This document shows, in pieces, positions 8,102 to 16,481 of a stretch of 64,000 bases of DNA. This DNA comes from Telluribacter humicola. GTDB lineage: Bacteria; Bacteroidota; Bacteroidia; Cytophagales; Spirosomataceae. The stretch is from assembly GCF_017355935.1 (NCBI RefSeq), contig NZ_JAFIQT010000003.1, positions 193,450 to 257,449 of the forward strand, written 5' to 3'. A model generated the notes under the pieces. That model saw nothing but the letters and a program-made list of their open reading frames with translations, was not told the DNA's origin and did no database searches. The first letter of the stretch is position 1. Each line of letters begins with the position of its first letter. The translations under genes and the position numbers were made by a program.

Positions 8102-10318
8102 TTAGTTGGCTAGTTCCGACAGGAATTTGATACGCATCAGGCGTAATTCTTCTTCACTGATATCTTCCCCCGCAAACTCCTTCAAGGCGACCGCAATATT
8201 GTCCGTTTCGGCACTCATAAAGTAATCATATATGTCCTGCTGCCGTTCCCTATCCATGATCTGGTTGACGTAATAGTCCAGGTTCAGCTTGGTACCTGAG
8301 TAGCAGATATGCTCGATCTCTTCGATCAGATCCTCCATACTTAGGTCTTTGGACTCAGCGATTTCCTCCAGGTCCACCTTCCGGTCTACCTGCTGAATGA
8401 TATAAATCTTGACCTTCGACTTATTGACCATTGACTTGATCACAACATCCTTGGCCGTCTCGATGTCATTCTCCTCTACATAGCGGCTGATCAACTCAAT
8501 AAACTGACGACCGAACTTCTGCACTTTACCCATACCGACGCCATTGATCTGCGCCATTTCCTGCTGGGTAGTCGGATAGGTGGTTGCCATCTCTTCCAGC
8601 GATGGATCCTGGAAGATTACGTACGGAGGAAGGTTTTTTTCCTTCGCTACTTTTTTACGAAGAGCTTTCAACATTCCCAGGAGAGCCTCGTCGTAAGCGT
8701 GGGCGCTGCCGCTACCTACCGATACGTCCTTGTCCTCCTCCTCTACTTTCTCGTCTTCCTCCTCGTAGTTATGATCTTTACTGATTGAAACCGGATAGGG
8801 ATCATTGATGTAGTTGCTCCCTTTTTCAGACAGCTTCAGTACTCCGTAGTTTTCAACATCCTTCTCCAGGAATCCGTAAATAACGAGCTGACGCAGCAAC
8901 GATACCCATACCTCATGTGACTCATTAAGCTCGGTACCCTTGCCATATATATCCTCCAGCTTGTCATGCTCATAGCTGCGCACATACTGATTTTCGGTAG
9001 CTGTCACCAGGTCAGCTATGTGTTCAGCGTCGAAACGCTGCCCCGTAAGCTGAACAGCCTTCAGAACCAGGATTACCTCGTCCTGTACCTTCATCTTTTC
9101 GGTTGGCTTCACGCAGTTGTCACAGAAGCCACAGTCTTTATCCAGGTACTCGCCAAAGTAGCTCAGCAGTTGTCGGCGACGGCATACACCCAGGTTGGCG
9201 TAAGCCACCATCTCGTTGAGCAGGTGGCGGGCATTATCCCGCTCCGTAACTGACTTATCCTTATTGAATTTTTCCAGCTTCTGAATATCCTCAAAGCTGT
9301 AAAACATGATACAGTTACCTTCCAGTCCATCGCGACCAGCCCGACCTGTTTCCTGATAGTAGCCTTCCAGCGACTTGGGGGCATCGTAGTGAATCACAAA
9401 CCGAACATCCGGCTTATCGATACCCATTCCAAAGGCAATAGTAGCTACAATGACGTCAGCTTCTTCATTCAGGAAGGCATCCTGGTTAGCCATCCGGGTG
9501 TTGCTATCCAGCCCCGCGTGGTAGGGTAGCGCCTTAATATCATTAATACTCAGAAACTCGGCTACTTCTTCTACGGTCTTGCGGCTAAGGCAGTACACAA
9601 TGCCTGACTTACCCTTGTTGTTACGGATGTAGCGGATGAGTTGTTTTTTGGCTTCCTTCTTCGAGCGGATCTCGTAATAGAGATTTTTCCGGTTAAAGGA
9701 CGACTTGAAGGTCTCGGCCTCTTCCATCTGGAGGTTCTTGCGGATATCCTGCTGTACCTTAGGAGTAGCAGTAGCCGTCAGTGCAATGATAGGAAGATCA
9801 CCTATGTTGTCGATGATACCATGGATACGGCGGTACTCAGGACGGAAGTCATGCCCCCATTCGGAGATACAGTGCGCCTCATCAATGGCTACAAACGAAA
9901 TCTTAGTCTTTTGCAGAAAGTCCAGATTCTCTTCTTTGGTGAGAGATTCGGGAGCTATATAGAGTAACTTAAGCGTACCATCCAGTGCATCTTTCTTTAC
10001 TTTGTTGATTTCGGCCTTGGTCAGCGTTGAATTCAGAAACTGCGCATTGATGCCAAAGGCGTTCATCTGATCCACCTGGTTTTTCATCAGGGCGATCAGC
10101 GGAGAAATCACTATTGCCAGTCCGTCACTCACAATAGCCGGCAGCTGATAACACAGCGACTTACCCGCTCCGGTAGGCATTATTACGAACGTATTCTTTC
10201 CGGCGAGTATATTCTGGATAATAATCTCTTGGTCGCCCCGGAACTGGCTGTAACCAAAGATTTCCTTAAGTCTTTCCTTCAATGTGTCTAAAACGACTTT
10301 ATCAACCTGCTGTATCAT
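8102..10318 (-). CDS. recQ: ATP-dependent DNA helicase RecQ
   Basis: This 738-residue 3'-5' helicase acts in recombination and replication-fork repair. Motifs in order: Walker A MPTGAGKSLCYQLPA (about 47-61), DEAH box (FVAIDEAHCISEWGHDFRPEY), motif III LTATATP, motif VI YYQETGRAGRDG, and the zinc-binding cysteine cluster C-(16)-CGFCDNC of the RQC region. A winged-helix region, an acidic linker (EEEDEKVEEEDKD), an HRDC domain (about 540-625) and a C-terminal helix-turn-helix extension follow. Its 5' end faces kdsD, with only 92 bp between the two start codons. No consensus -7 box for recQ is evident. Confidence 0.95.
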   Translation of the reverse strand: MIQQVDKVVLDTLKERLKEIFGYSQFRGDQEIIIQNILAGKNTFVIMPTGAGKSLCYQLPAIVSDGLAIVISPLIALMKNQVDQMNAFGINAQFLNSTLTKAEINKVKKDALDGTLKLLYIAPESLTKEENLDFLQKTKISFVAIDEAHCISEWGHDFRPEYRRIHGIIDNIGDLPIIALTATATPKVQQDIRKNLQMEEAETFKSSFNRKNLYYEIRSKKEAKKQLIRYIRNNKGKSGIVYCLSRKTVEEVAEFLSINDIKALPYHAGLDSNTRMANQDAFLNEEADVIVATIAFGMGIDKPDVRFVIHYDAPKSLEGYYQETGRAGRDGLEGNCIMFYSFEDIQKLEKFNKDKSVTERDNARHLLNEMVAYANLGVCRRRQLLSYFGEYLDKDCGFCDNCVKPTEKMKVQDEVILVLKAVQLTGQRFDAEHIADLVTATENQYVRSYEHDKLEDIYGKGTELNESHEVWVSLLRQLVIYGFLEKDVENYGVLKLSEKGSNYINDPYPVSISKDHNYEEEDEKVEEEDKDVSVGSGSAHAYDEALLGMLKALRKKVAKEKNLPPYVIFQDPSLEEMATTYPTTQQEMAQINGVGMGKVQKFGRQFIELISRYVEENDIETAKDVVIKSMVNKSKVKIYIIQQVDRKVDLEEIAESKDLSMEDLIEEIEHICYSGTKLNLDYYVNQIMDRERQQDIYDYFMSAETDNIAVALKEFAGEDISEEELRLMRIKFLSELAN

Positions 10319-10352
10319 GCTCTGTCAACAAATGGGTTATTCCAAAGTTCTC

Positions 10353-10360
10353 TATCTTTG
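10353..10360 (+). promoter_or_regulatory. -7 promoter element of kdsD
   Basis: TATCTTTG is an exact match to the Bacteroidota sigma-A -7 consensus TAnnTTTG. It lies about 50 bp upstream of the chosen TTG start and downstream of any alternative start at 10282. I see no clear -33 TTTG. Confidence 0.65.
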
Positions 10361-10410
10361 CTTGTAAAAACAATACTAAATTTAGGCAATTCTTTAACAG
10401 TAATTCAAAT

Positions 10411-11385
10411 TTGAAATTAGTAAAAAATATTCAGTCCATAGCAAAAGATGTCTTACAGCAGGAGGCGGATGCTGTACGGCATTTGGCGGACCGTATCGAT
10501 GATTCTTTCGAGAGCTGTGTGGAAACCATCCTCCGTTCGGGAGGCCGGGTGGTCATAACGGGTATTGGTAAGAGTGCTCTGATCGGTCAAAAGATCGTAG
10601 CTACGCTTAATTCTACCGGTACTCCTGCCCTATTTATGCACGCCGCCGACGCCATTCACGGCGATCTGGGGATGATCCAGTCGGACGATGTAGTAATAGC
10701 AATTTCTAAAAGTGGTGATACTGCTGAAATAAAGGTACTTGTCCCTTTACTTAAGCGTACCCAGGTTACATTGATTGCGATGGTCAGCAACCGGGACTCC
10801 TATCTGGCCCGTAATGCCAGCCATATTCTGCATGCGTATGCTCCCTGTGAGGCTGACCCTCTCGACCTGGCTCCTACAACCAGTACTACCGTAGCCCTGG
10901 CACTGGGCGACGCTCTCGCCATCTGTTTGCTGGAAGCTCGTGGCTTTACCCGTCAGGACTTTGCCCGGTACCACCCGGGAGGCTCATTAGGTAAAAAACT
11001 CTATCTGAAAGTGTGTGATATCTACCCGAACAACTTACTGCCTACAGTATACGATTCGGCTACGGTAAAAGAAATAATCATTGAGATTACCTCTAAAAGA
11101 CTGGGCGCTACCGCAGTGGTTGACTCCCGTCAGCAGCTGACCGGAATCGTTACAGATGGCGACTTGCGTCGTATGCTCAACCAGTATGATACTACGCATA
11201 TTCTGACTCTTACCGCCCGCGATATCATGACTTCTTCACCCATCTGTATAGCCTCGGACGAGTATGCCGTCAACGCTTTACAGATCATGCAGTCAAAGAG
11301 TATTACCCAACTGATTGTGGCTGATGAGGGTACCGTGAAAGGCTTTGTCCACCTGCACGATCTACTAAAAGAGGGATTGGTGTAA
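10411..11385 (+). CDS. kdsD: KpsF/GutQ family arabinose-5-phosphate isomerase
   Basis: The enzyme converts ribulose-5-phosphate to arabinose-5-phosphate, the first step to Kdo of lipopolysaccharide. An N-terminal SIS domain (VVITGIGKSALIGQKI, ISKSGDTAEI, ARYHPGGSLGKKL) precedes two CBS domains (about residues 205-324). I choose a TTG start at 10411 (324 residues, MKLVKNIQSIAKDVL). The upstream in-frame ATG at 10282 lies inside recQ and before the promoter, and the extra 43 residues look like translated non-coding DNA. The first in-frame ATG after this TTG falls inside the SIS domain. The last codons form the left arm of the terminator. Confidence 0.9.
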   Translation: MKLVKNIQSIAKDVLQQEADAVRHLADRIDDSFESCVETILRSGGRVVITGIGKSALIGQKIVATLNSTGTPALFMHAADAIHGDLGMIQSDDVVIAISKSGDTAEIKVLVPLLKRTQVTLIAMVSNRDSYLARNASHILHAYAPCEADPLDLAPTTSTTVALALGDALAICLLEARGFTRQDFARYHPGGSLGKKLYLKVCDIYPNNLLPTVYDSATVKEIIIEITSKRLGATAVVDSRQQLTGIVTDGDLRRMLNQYDTTHILTLTARDIMTSSPICIASDEYAVNALQIMQSKSITQLIVADEGTVKGFVHLHDLLKEGLV

Positions 11386-11402
11386 ACACCAATCCCTCTT
11401 TT
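11367..11402. terminator. Bidirectional terminator overlapping the kdsD stop codon
   Basis: A 17-bp perfect stem has arms beginning AAAAGAGGGATTGG and ending in TTTT. The left arm encodes the last residues of KdsD and the stop codon lies at the loop. It serves kdsD (+) and the converging DUF4293 gene (-), whose stop is only a few bases away. Confidence 0.9.
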
Positions 11403-11406
11403 TCTA

Positions 11407-11883
11407 TTAACGCATACGATTTGACTCCTTCACCATACGCTCATCACGACGGATAAAGCGATTGGCCAGTACATTGGCCAGCATGGCCACGATCAGGGCA
11501 TAAAAACCGGGAAGGTAGTCGCCGGGAGACTCCGGCTCAAAAAAGCGGGCTCCCTTATAGTACGTCTGGTAGATGGTCCCGGCCAGCAACACGGTCATTA
11601 GTATAGAATTGGCTGCACACAGTGCCGACTGCAGCAATCGGTTGCGGTATCGGGTGATGGCAAAAATAGCGACGGCAGCTATCACCACAGCCAGTATAGC
11701 CAAGTACAAAACCGACTGCTCCTGACTCTGTACGGCATTGGTCTGATGGCTCAATCGCAGCGCAGTCAGCGAAGCGCTCTGTGCTCCATCAGTGGCAGTT
11801 TTCTCCCACAGAGGCAGCGCCAGAAATACGCCCATACCAATGGCTACTATGACTAAAAAGATAGTTTGAATACGTTGTAACAT
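11407..11883 (-). CDS. DUF4293 family membrane protein
   Basis: This 158-residue protein has four predicted membrane segments (about residues 8-25, 59-77, 84-105 and 124-142) and a charged C-terminus rich in Arg. The opening MLQRIQTIFL and the layout match DUF4293, a Bacteroidota family of unknown function. It lies downstream of rimO but has its own promoter with -33 and -7 boxes. No function can be given. Confidence 0.75.
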   Translation of the reverse strand: MLQRIQTIFLVIVAIGMGVFLALPLWEKTATDGAQSASLTALRLSHQTNAVQSQEQSVLYLAILAVVIAAVAIFAITRYRNRLLQSALCAANSILMTVLLAGTIYQTYYKGARFFEPESPGDYLPGFYALIVAMLANVLANRFIRRDERMVKESNRMR

Positions 11884-11952
11884 TACTGATATTAGTAATT
11901 TTAAAATGAGAGTATCTACAAATCAGTATAGGCTAGGCTATAAACTGGCCTG

Positions 11953-11982
11953 CAAAAATAGGAAGTAATGGAAAAATCCAAA
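11953..11982 (-). promoter_or_regulatory. Promoter of the DUF4293 gene
   Basis: On the minus strand a TTTG (11979-11982) is followed after 18 bp by TATTTTTG (11953-11960), an exact TAnnTTTG. It sits directly after the rimO stop and about 70 bp before the DUF4293 start. Confidence 0.7.
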
Positions 11983-11983
11983 A

Positions 11984-13300
11984 TCATTCTGTTACTAACT
12001 CAGCATATAGGTCAAATTCTTCCGCTTCGGTAATGCGTACTTTGGTAAAATCACCAAGTCTCACGTAGTTACTGCTGGCTGGTAGTAGTACCTCATTGTC
12101 TACCTCGGGCGAATCGGACTCGGTACGACCTATGAAGTATCCTCCTTCTTTCCGGTCGAATAGTACGTTGTATTCCTTTCCTATTTTTTCCTGATTCAGC
12201 TCCCACGATATGCTCTGCTGCAGTTCCATAATCGCATCGGCACGCTCCTGCTTTACTTCAGCCGGTACGTCGTCTACCATGTTGTGAGAGTGGGTATTTT
12301 CTTCGTGTGAATACTGGAATACGCCCAGACGCTCGAAGCGCATTTTCTCGACGAACTGATAAGTCTCCTCAAACAGCTCCTCTGTCTCACCCGGGTGGCC
12401 GACGATTAGGGTTGTACGCAGTGCTATGCCCGGTACTTTTTCACGGATCGTCTCAATCAGGGCTTCGGTCTTCTCGCGGGTAATGCCGCGGCGCATGGCC
12501 TTCAGCATCTCGGTAGAACCAGTTTGAAGAGGCATATCTAAGTACTTGCATATATTGGAGCGCTCGCGCATGACATCCAGTACATCCAGCGGAAAGCCCG
12601 ATGGGTAAGCGTACTGCAGACGGATCCAGCCTATGCCTTCTACATCGGCCAGCTGGTTCATCAGGTCGGCCAGGTTACGTTTCTTATAAATATCCAATCC
12701 GTAGTAGGTCAGGTCCTGTGCGATCAGGATCAGCTCCTTGGTACCGCGCTTTGCCAGCGAACGAGCCTCACCTACCAGCTCATCGATGGGGCGTGAAATG
12801 TGCCCACCCCGCATTAGCGGAATAGCGCAGAAGCTACACGGACGGTCACAGCCTTCAGCAATCTTCAGATAAGCGTAATGGGCCGGAGTAGTAAGCAAAC
12901 GCTCCCCTACCAGTTCATGCTTATAATCAGCTTTGAGGGTTTTGAGCAGACGGGGTAGTTCATTGGTACCAAACCAGGCATCTACGGTAGGGATTTCCAC
13001 GGCCAGCTCATCTTTGTAGCGGTGCGACAGACAGCCTGTCACATATACTTTATCCACAACCCCCTTCTCTTTGGCATCGGCGTAGCGCAGGATGGTTTCA
13101 ATGGATTCTTCTTTGGCACCGTCAATAAATCCGCAGGTATTGATGACTACAATTTCAGCGTTATCTTTTTTGGACTCATGGGCTACTTCGTATCCATTGC
13201 CTTTAAGCTGCGTGTAGAGTACTTCGGAGTCTACCAGGTTTTTGGAACAACCTAGCGTTACTATATTGACCTTATTCTTTCGGGTTCCTTTAGTTTTCAT
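11984..13300 (-). CDS. rimO: Ribosomal protein uS12 methylthiotransferase RimO
   Basis: RimO is a radical-SAM enzyme that methylthiolates an aspartate of ribosomal protein S12. At 438 residues it is the usual length. The N-terminal UPF0004 domain has the cluster cysteines in VTLGCSKNLVDSE, INTCGFID and VTGCLSHRY. The radical-SAM motif CDRPCSFCAIP (about 151-161) follows, and a C-terminal TRAM domain ends the protein. GCSKN and LSHRY distinguish it from MiaB. Orthologues in this phylum often follow ftsY; here two membrane-protein genes intervene, and a 122-bp gap upstream leaves room for a separate promoter. Confidence 0.95.
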   Translation of the reverse strand: MKTKGTRKNKVNIVTLGCSKNLVDSEVLYTQLKGNGYEVAHESKKDNAEIVVINTCGFIDGAKEESIETILRYADAKEKGVVDKVYVTGCLSHRYKDELAVEIPTVDAWFGTNELPRLLKTLKADYKHELVGERLLTTPAHYAYLKIAEGCDRPCSFCAIPLMRGGHISRPIDELVGEARSLAKRGTKELILIAQDLTYYGLDIYKKRNLADLMNQLADVEGIGWIRLQYAYPSGFPLDVLDVMRERSNICKYLDMPLQTGSTEMLKAMRRGITREKTEALIETIREKVPGIALRTTLIVGHPGETEELFEETYQFVEKMRFERLGVFQYSHEENTHSHNMVDDVPAEVKQERADAIMELQQSISWELNQEKIGKEYNVLFDRKEGGYFIGRTESDSPEVDNEVLLPASSNYVRLGDFTKVRITEAEEFDLYAELVTE

Positions 13301-13422
13301 TCTACTTGATCAAGAATTATAATAAAATCAAGACACAGGAGGTACGCCTTGATCTTGAAGTCGTTGACTTTGAACGTCGAACGGGGTCGCAAAGTTCGGT
13401 AAAATTTGGAGAAAAAGCGAGA

Positions 13423-14052
13423 CTATCGGATAATTGGGTAGTCCTGCCGGTGACTATGGGATGGTACATTCTTAAAATACTCATACAGAGCCCATAACCC
13501 TTTCGAACGACTACTCAGGATTAGCTCCTCGTCATTCATCAGTTTCAACCGGTAATAGGAATAGCTACCAAACAGGCGAATATTACTATAATAGTACTCA
13601 ATGGAGGCAATATCTGCTTGCCTGATAGACAGAGTACGAGCAGAAGTTTGCACGGCTAAACTATAATCTGTGGGATCGAATATGAGTGTTTTATCCCGCG
13701 TATACTTCCAGTGATTTATATCCAGAAGTAGCAGCCGGTAGCTCATCAGGCTCATCCATACTAAACCAGCAATAATTACTACTAGCCCCACCAGGTACAA
13801 AGGTGATTGGGTCAGATCAGACCAGTCTGCCCGGAGTAGGAGGATAAGCAGTACAGGACCTATCGGATAAATTGAATAATTGATTACACTATCAAAGTTA
13901 GTGAAGTACTCCCAGGCCGACATATGGTAGGTGCGCTGTACGTAAAGGGGCGAGTCTTTACCTACTGTATTACGCGTAAGACGGAGTGCTTTATAGAGAT
14001 ACCAGCCAAAGGCTCCAAAGACCAGCAGGAAAATAACGACGGTACTGGACAT
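13423..14052 (-). CDS. Membrane protein with PH-like C-terminal domain (paralogue A)
   Basis: I do not recognise this as a named family. The 209 residues have an N-terminal membrane helix (about 4-22), two more helices (about 62-76 and 83-110), then a cytoplasmic beta-rich domain. The latter runs from NHWKYTRDKTLIFDP through SIRQADIASIEYYYSN and YYRLKLMNDEELILSS to a conserved end YEYFKNVPSHSHRQDYPIIR. This resembles bacterial PH-like domains. The adjacent gene at 14065-14700 shares the helices, the N-W-K-T-R motif and the tail, so the two arose by tandem duplication. Spacing is 12 bp, hence one transcript with ftsY. Confidence 0.7.
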   Translation of the reverse strand: MSSTVVIFLLVFGAFGWYLYKALRLTRNTVGKDSPLYVQRTYHMSAWEYFTNFDSVINYSIYPIGPVLLILLLRADWSDLTQSPLYLVGLVVIIAGLVWMSLMSYRLLLLDINHWKYTRDKTLIFDPTDYSLAVQTSARTLSIRQADIASIEYYYSNIRLFGSYSYYRLKLMNDEELILSSRSKGLWALYEYFKNVPSHSHRQDYPIIR

Positions 14053-14064
14053 ATATCTTGCCGA

Positions 14065-14700
14065 CTAAGACTGCTCTGGTATAATGGGTAAGTCCTGCTT
14101 GAAGCGAGTAAAGGGTACATCCTTGAAGTACAGTAAAAAAGCATCTGTACCCGGCATTTTGTCTGTAAGGATTAGCTCGTCGCCGCTTTTGAGCCTTATT
14201 CTGAAATAGCTGTATAGAAGTTTTGGATGTTCATTGCTTACTACGTCTATGTGCTCAACATCTTCATCCTGAATCACATACTCTGCGGTTGGGGTACTTA
14301 CCGTAACCGTCTTTGGGTTTGGATTGAAGCTAAGCGTGATACCTCTGGTGTGCTTCCAGTAGTTGATATTAAAATTTAGAATGTATAAGGCCATCGCTCC
14401 CATCATCAGAGCCAAAAGACCAAGTACAGTAACCACCAGCCAGCGGGGTGTGGAGTCAGTGACTTTGACAGTTATGGCCAGATGAATAAAAAGCAGAGAC
14501 ATCCCACTAAAAAAATAAGCCATGAAGCAGTCAAGACTCAGGAAGTAGGTCTTACCGGTAGTCTGAAAGCTTCGTGGCTCGTAAAGGGGATCGTAGGCGC
14601 GATTACTATCGCGAACAGCAGAGATAATGATGAGAATCCATGGGCCGAAAGTACCTGCTATAAGAATTAGAACAATTATGGTAGTTTCGGTAGCAGTCAT
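14065..14700 (-). CDS. Membrane protein with PH-like C-terminal domain (paralogue B)
   Basis: This 211-residue paralogue of the next gene downstream has a helix at 9-28, helices at about 58-76 and 87-110, then the module NYWKHTRGITLSFNP, VIQDEDVEHIDVVSNE, YFRIRLKSGDELILTD and FKDVPFTRFKQDLPII. Nearly every block aligns with paralogue A, although overall identity looks low, so the duplication is old. It starts 9 bp after the ftsY stop, indicating translational coupling. Proximity to ftsY hints at a membrane-related role, but the function is unknown. Confidence 0.7.
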   Translation of the reverse strand: MTATETTIIVLILIAGTFGPWILIIISAVRDSNRAYDPLYEPRSFQTTGKTYFLSLDCFMAYFFSGMSLLFIHLAITVKVTDSTPRWLVVTVLGLLALMMGAMALYILNFNINYWKHTRGITLSFNPNPKTVTVSTPTAEYVIQDEDVEHIDVVSNEHPKLLYSYFRIRLKSGDELILTDKMPGTDAFLLYFKDVPFTRFKQDLPIIPEQS

Positions 14701-14709
14701 AGGGCAGAC

Positions 14710-15666
14710 CTACTTCTTAAACAGCGAGTCTACAAATTCAGTCCGGTCAAATACCTGCAAATCATCCATCTTTTCACCTACACCTATGTACTTTACCGGA
14801 ATCCGGAACTCATCCGAGATACCGATTACCACACCTCCCTTAGCGGTACCATCCAGCTTGGTAATGGCCAGAGACGTTACTTCGGTAGCCTTGGTAAACT
14901 CACGCGCCTGGATCACGGCGTTCTGGCCGGTACTGCCGTCCAGTACCAGAAGTACCTCGTGAGGAGCCTCGGGGAGTACCTTCTGCATCACGCGCTTGAT
15001 CTTGCCCAGCTCGTTCATAAGGTTCACCTTCGTATGCAGGCGGCCCGCGGTATCAATAATGATCACATCGGCTCCTATTTCCACGCCTTTTTTTAGCGCA
15101 TCAAAAGCTACCGCCGAAGGGTCGGTATTCATGCCATGGTCGATAACGGGTACATCTACGCGTTTGCCCCATAGTTTGAGCTGCTCAACGGCGGCGGCCC
15201 GGAAGGTATCGGCGGCCCCCAGTACTACCTTGTGCCCACGCTGCTGAAACTGGTGGGCCAGCTTACCGATGGTGGTAGTTTTGCCCACGCCATTTACACC
15301 TACTACCATGATCACGTAGGGCTTGGGCAGGTGCTCGGTCTCGAAACTGTCCTTGATATCTACCGATTTATTTTCGGTAAGCAGCGCGGCTATTTCTTCC
15401 CGCAGCATTTTATCCAGCTCATCCGTACCCGTGTACTTGTCACGCGCCACGCGCTCTTCTATGCGGCGTATTATTTTTACGGTGGTCTCTACCCCCACAT
15501 CCGAACTGATGAGAATATCTTCCAGCTCGTCCAGTACCTCTTCGTCTACGGTAGTTTTACCAACCAGTGCTCGCGACAGCTTACCAAAAAAGCTCTCCTT
15601 GGACTTTTCAAGTCCTTTGTCGAGCGTTTCTTTTTTTTCTTTCGAGAAAAAACCAAACAAACCCAT
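14710..15666 (-). CDS. ftsY: Signal recognition particle receptor FtsY
   Basis: FtsY is the SRP-receptor GTPase that docks ribosome-nascent chain complexes at the inner membrane. The 318 residues comprise a short N-terminal amphipathic/charged stretch (MGLFGFFSKEKKE), the four-helix N domain, and the NG GTPase domain with P-loop VGVNGVGKTTTIGKLA (about 122-137), DTFRAAAVEQL, DTAGRLHTK and TKLDGTAKGG. It lacks the long acidic A domain of E. coli FtsY, as is usual in this phylum. It lies in a run with rpmG and DUF4295 upstream, but a hairpin terminator separates it from them. Confidence 0.96.
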   Translation of the reverse strand: MGLFGFFSKEKKETLDKGLEKSKESFFGKLSRALVGKTTVDEEVLDELEDILISSDVGVETTVKIIRRIEERVARDKYTGTDELDKMLREEIAALLTENKSVDIKDSFETEHLPKPYVIMVVGVNGVGKTTTIGKLAHQFQQRGHKVVLGAADTFRAAAVEQLKLWGKRVDVPVIDHGMNTDPSAVAFDALKKGVEIGADVIIIDTAGRLHTKVNLMNELGKIKRVMQKVLPEAPHEVLLVLDGSTGQNAVIQAREFTKATEVTSLAITKLDGTAKGGVVIGISDEFRIPVKYIGVGEKMDDLQVFDRTEFVDSLFKK

Positions 15667-15742
15667 AATTAGCGGCCGTTATATCAGGTGAAAAGGGTGC
15701 CCGCAGGTACCCCCATTCTTTTGAACCCTAAAAATAAAACAA

Positions 15743-15765
15743 AAAAGTCCCAATCTGGGACTTTT
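15743..15765 (-). terminator. Terminator or attenuator between DUF4295 and ftsY
   Basis: A 10-bp perfect stem (AAAAGTCCCA with TGGGACTTTT) closes a 3-nt loop and is followed on the minus strand by further T residues. It could end the ribosomal-protein transcript or let a fraction read through into ftsY. Confidence 0.75.
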
Positions 15766-15822
15766 CATAATTTCTATATCAAAATCGGACTGTCGGTTAG
15801 GACTATCCAGGCAGAAATGATC

Positions 15823-15975
15823 TTAGCCTTTAAGAGTACTTTGTACGCTATCTGCAGGTACCATCTCTTCTTTGAAGGTGTAGGCACCAGTCTTGGGAGA
15901 CTTTACAGCCTTAATCACCTTGGCAAAAGACTTACCGCCTTCTTTCTTCAGGGTAGCAACTACTTTCTTTGCCAT
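15823..15975 (-). CDS. DUF4295 family small protein
   Basis: This 50-residue basic protein begins MAKKVVATLKKEGGKSF and ends SVQSTLKG; start and stop codons were read directly from the sequence. DUF4295 is a Bacteroidota family found next to rpmG and ftsY and is thought to be ribosome-associated from its size, charge and context. It lies 52 bp downstream of rpmG. Confidence 0.88.
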   Translation of the reverse strand: MAKKVVATLKKEGGKSFAKVIKAVKSPKTGAYTFKEEMVPADSVQSTLKG

Positions 15976-16027
15976 GTTTTCTGTTCGTTAAGGCTATTTG
16001 TCAGCCGACAAATAGCGTATGTTACAA

Positions 16028-16210
16028 TTATTTAATCTCTTTATGTACCGTATAACGTCTCAGGAACGGGTTAAATTTCTTTAACTCGATACGAGTTGGG
16101 GTATTTTTACGGTTTTTTGTCGTTACGTAACGCGACATTCCTGGAACGCTGGTATCTTTTTGCTCAGTACATTCCAAAATTACCTGTACTCTATTACCTT
16201 TCTTAGCCAT
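16028..16210 (-). CDS. rpmG: 50S ribosomal protein L33
   Basis: A 60-residue bL33 of the large ribosomal subunit, with the expected [16 protein letters not shown] start, [13 protein letters not shown] core and [14 protein letters not shown] end. Only one cysteine is present, so it is the zinc-free form. In many relatives rpmB (L28) precedes it; here the next gene upstream is an unrelated plus-strand gene, and rpmG has its own strong promoter. Confidence 0.95.
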   Translation of the reverse strand: MAKKGNRVQVILECTEQKDTSVPGMSRYVTTKNRKNTPTRIELKKFNPFLRRYTVHKEIK

Positions 16211-16239
16211 TGCTTTACATCTTTTTACGAATAGGACTG

Positions 16240-16270
16240 CAAAATTAATACTTTCAGATGAATTAGCAAA
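16240..16270 (-). promoter_or_regulatory. Promoter of the rpmG-DUF4295 operon
   Basis: On the minus strand TTTG (16267-16270), a 19-bp spacer and TAATTTTG (16240-16247) match both Bacteroidota boxes at ideal spacing, about 30 bp before the rpmG start. Confidence 0.85.
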
Positions 16271-16481
16271 GACTGAGATTCAAATTTTATATTAATATTT
16301 CTTTCATTCTCCTCGCTATCACGAACTTGATGATTCTACAAACCCTGGCACAGGTTTAGTAATTATTTTTTTGCCAGATTTTCAGGAAAGTTATCACCAT
16401 TCCTGTTTTATTTGGGGTGTTTTCGGATGATACCTACTTGTAGGATCCCGATTGTTATTAAATTAAACACATAAGTTATCC

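Noticed and set aside
10282-10410. N-terminal extension of KdsD starting at ATG 10282
   Set aside because: This stretch overlaps the start of recQ and contains the kdsD -7 box, and the added 43 residues match no KdsD family member I know.
16337-16377. Inverted repeats before the cytochrome gene (CTGGCA/TGCCAG with a 21-nt loop)
   Set aside because: The arms are short and the loop is long, there is no -7 box nearby to place it, and such pairs occur by chance; not strong enough to call an operator.
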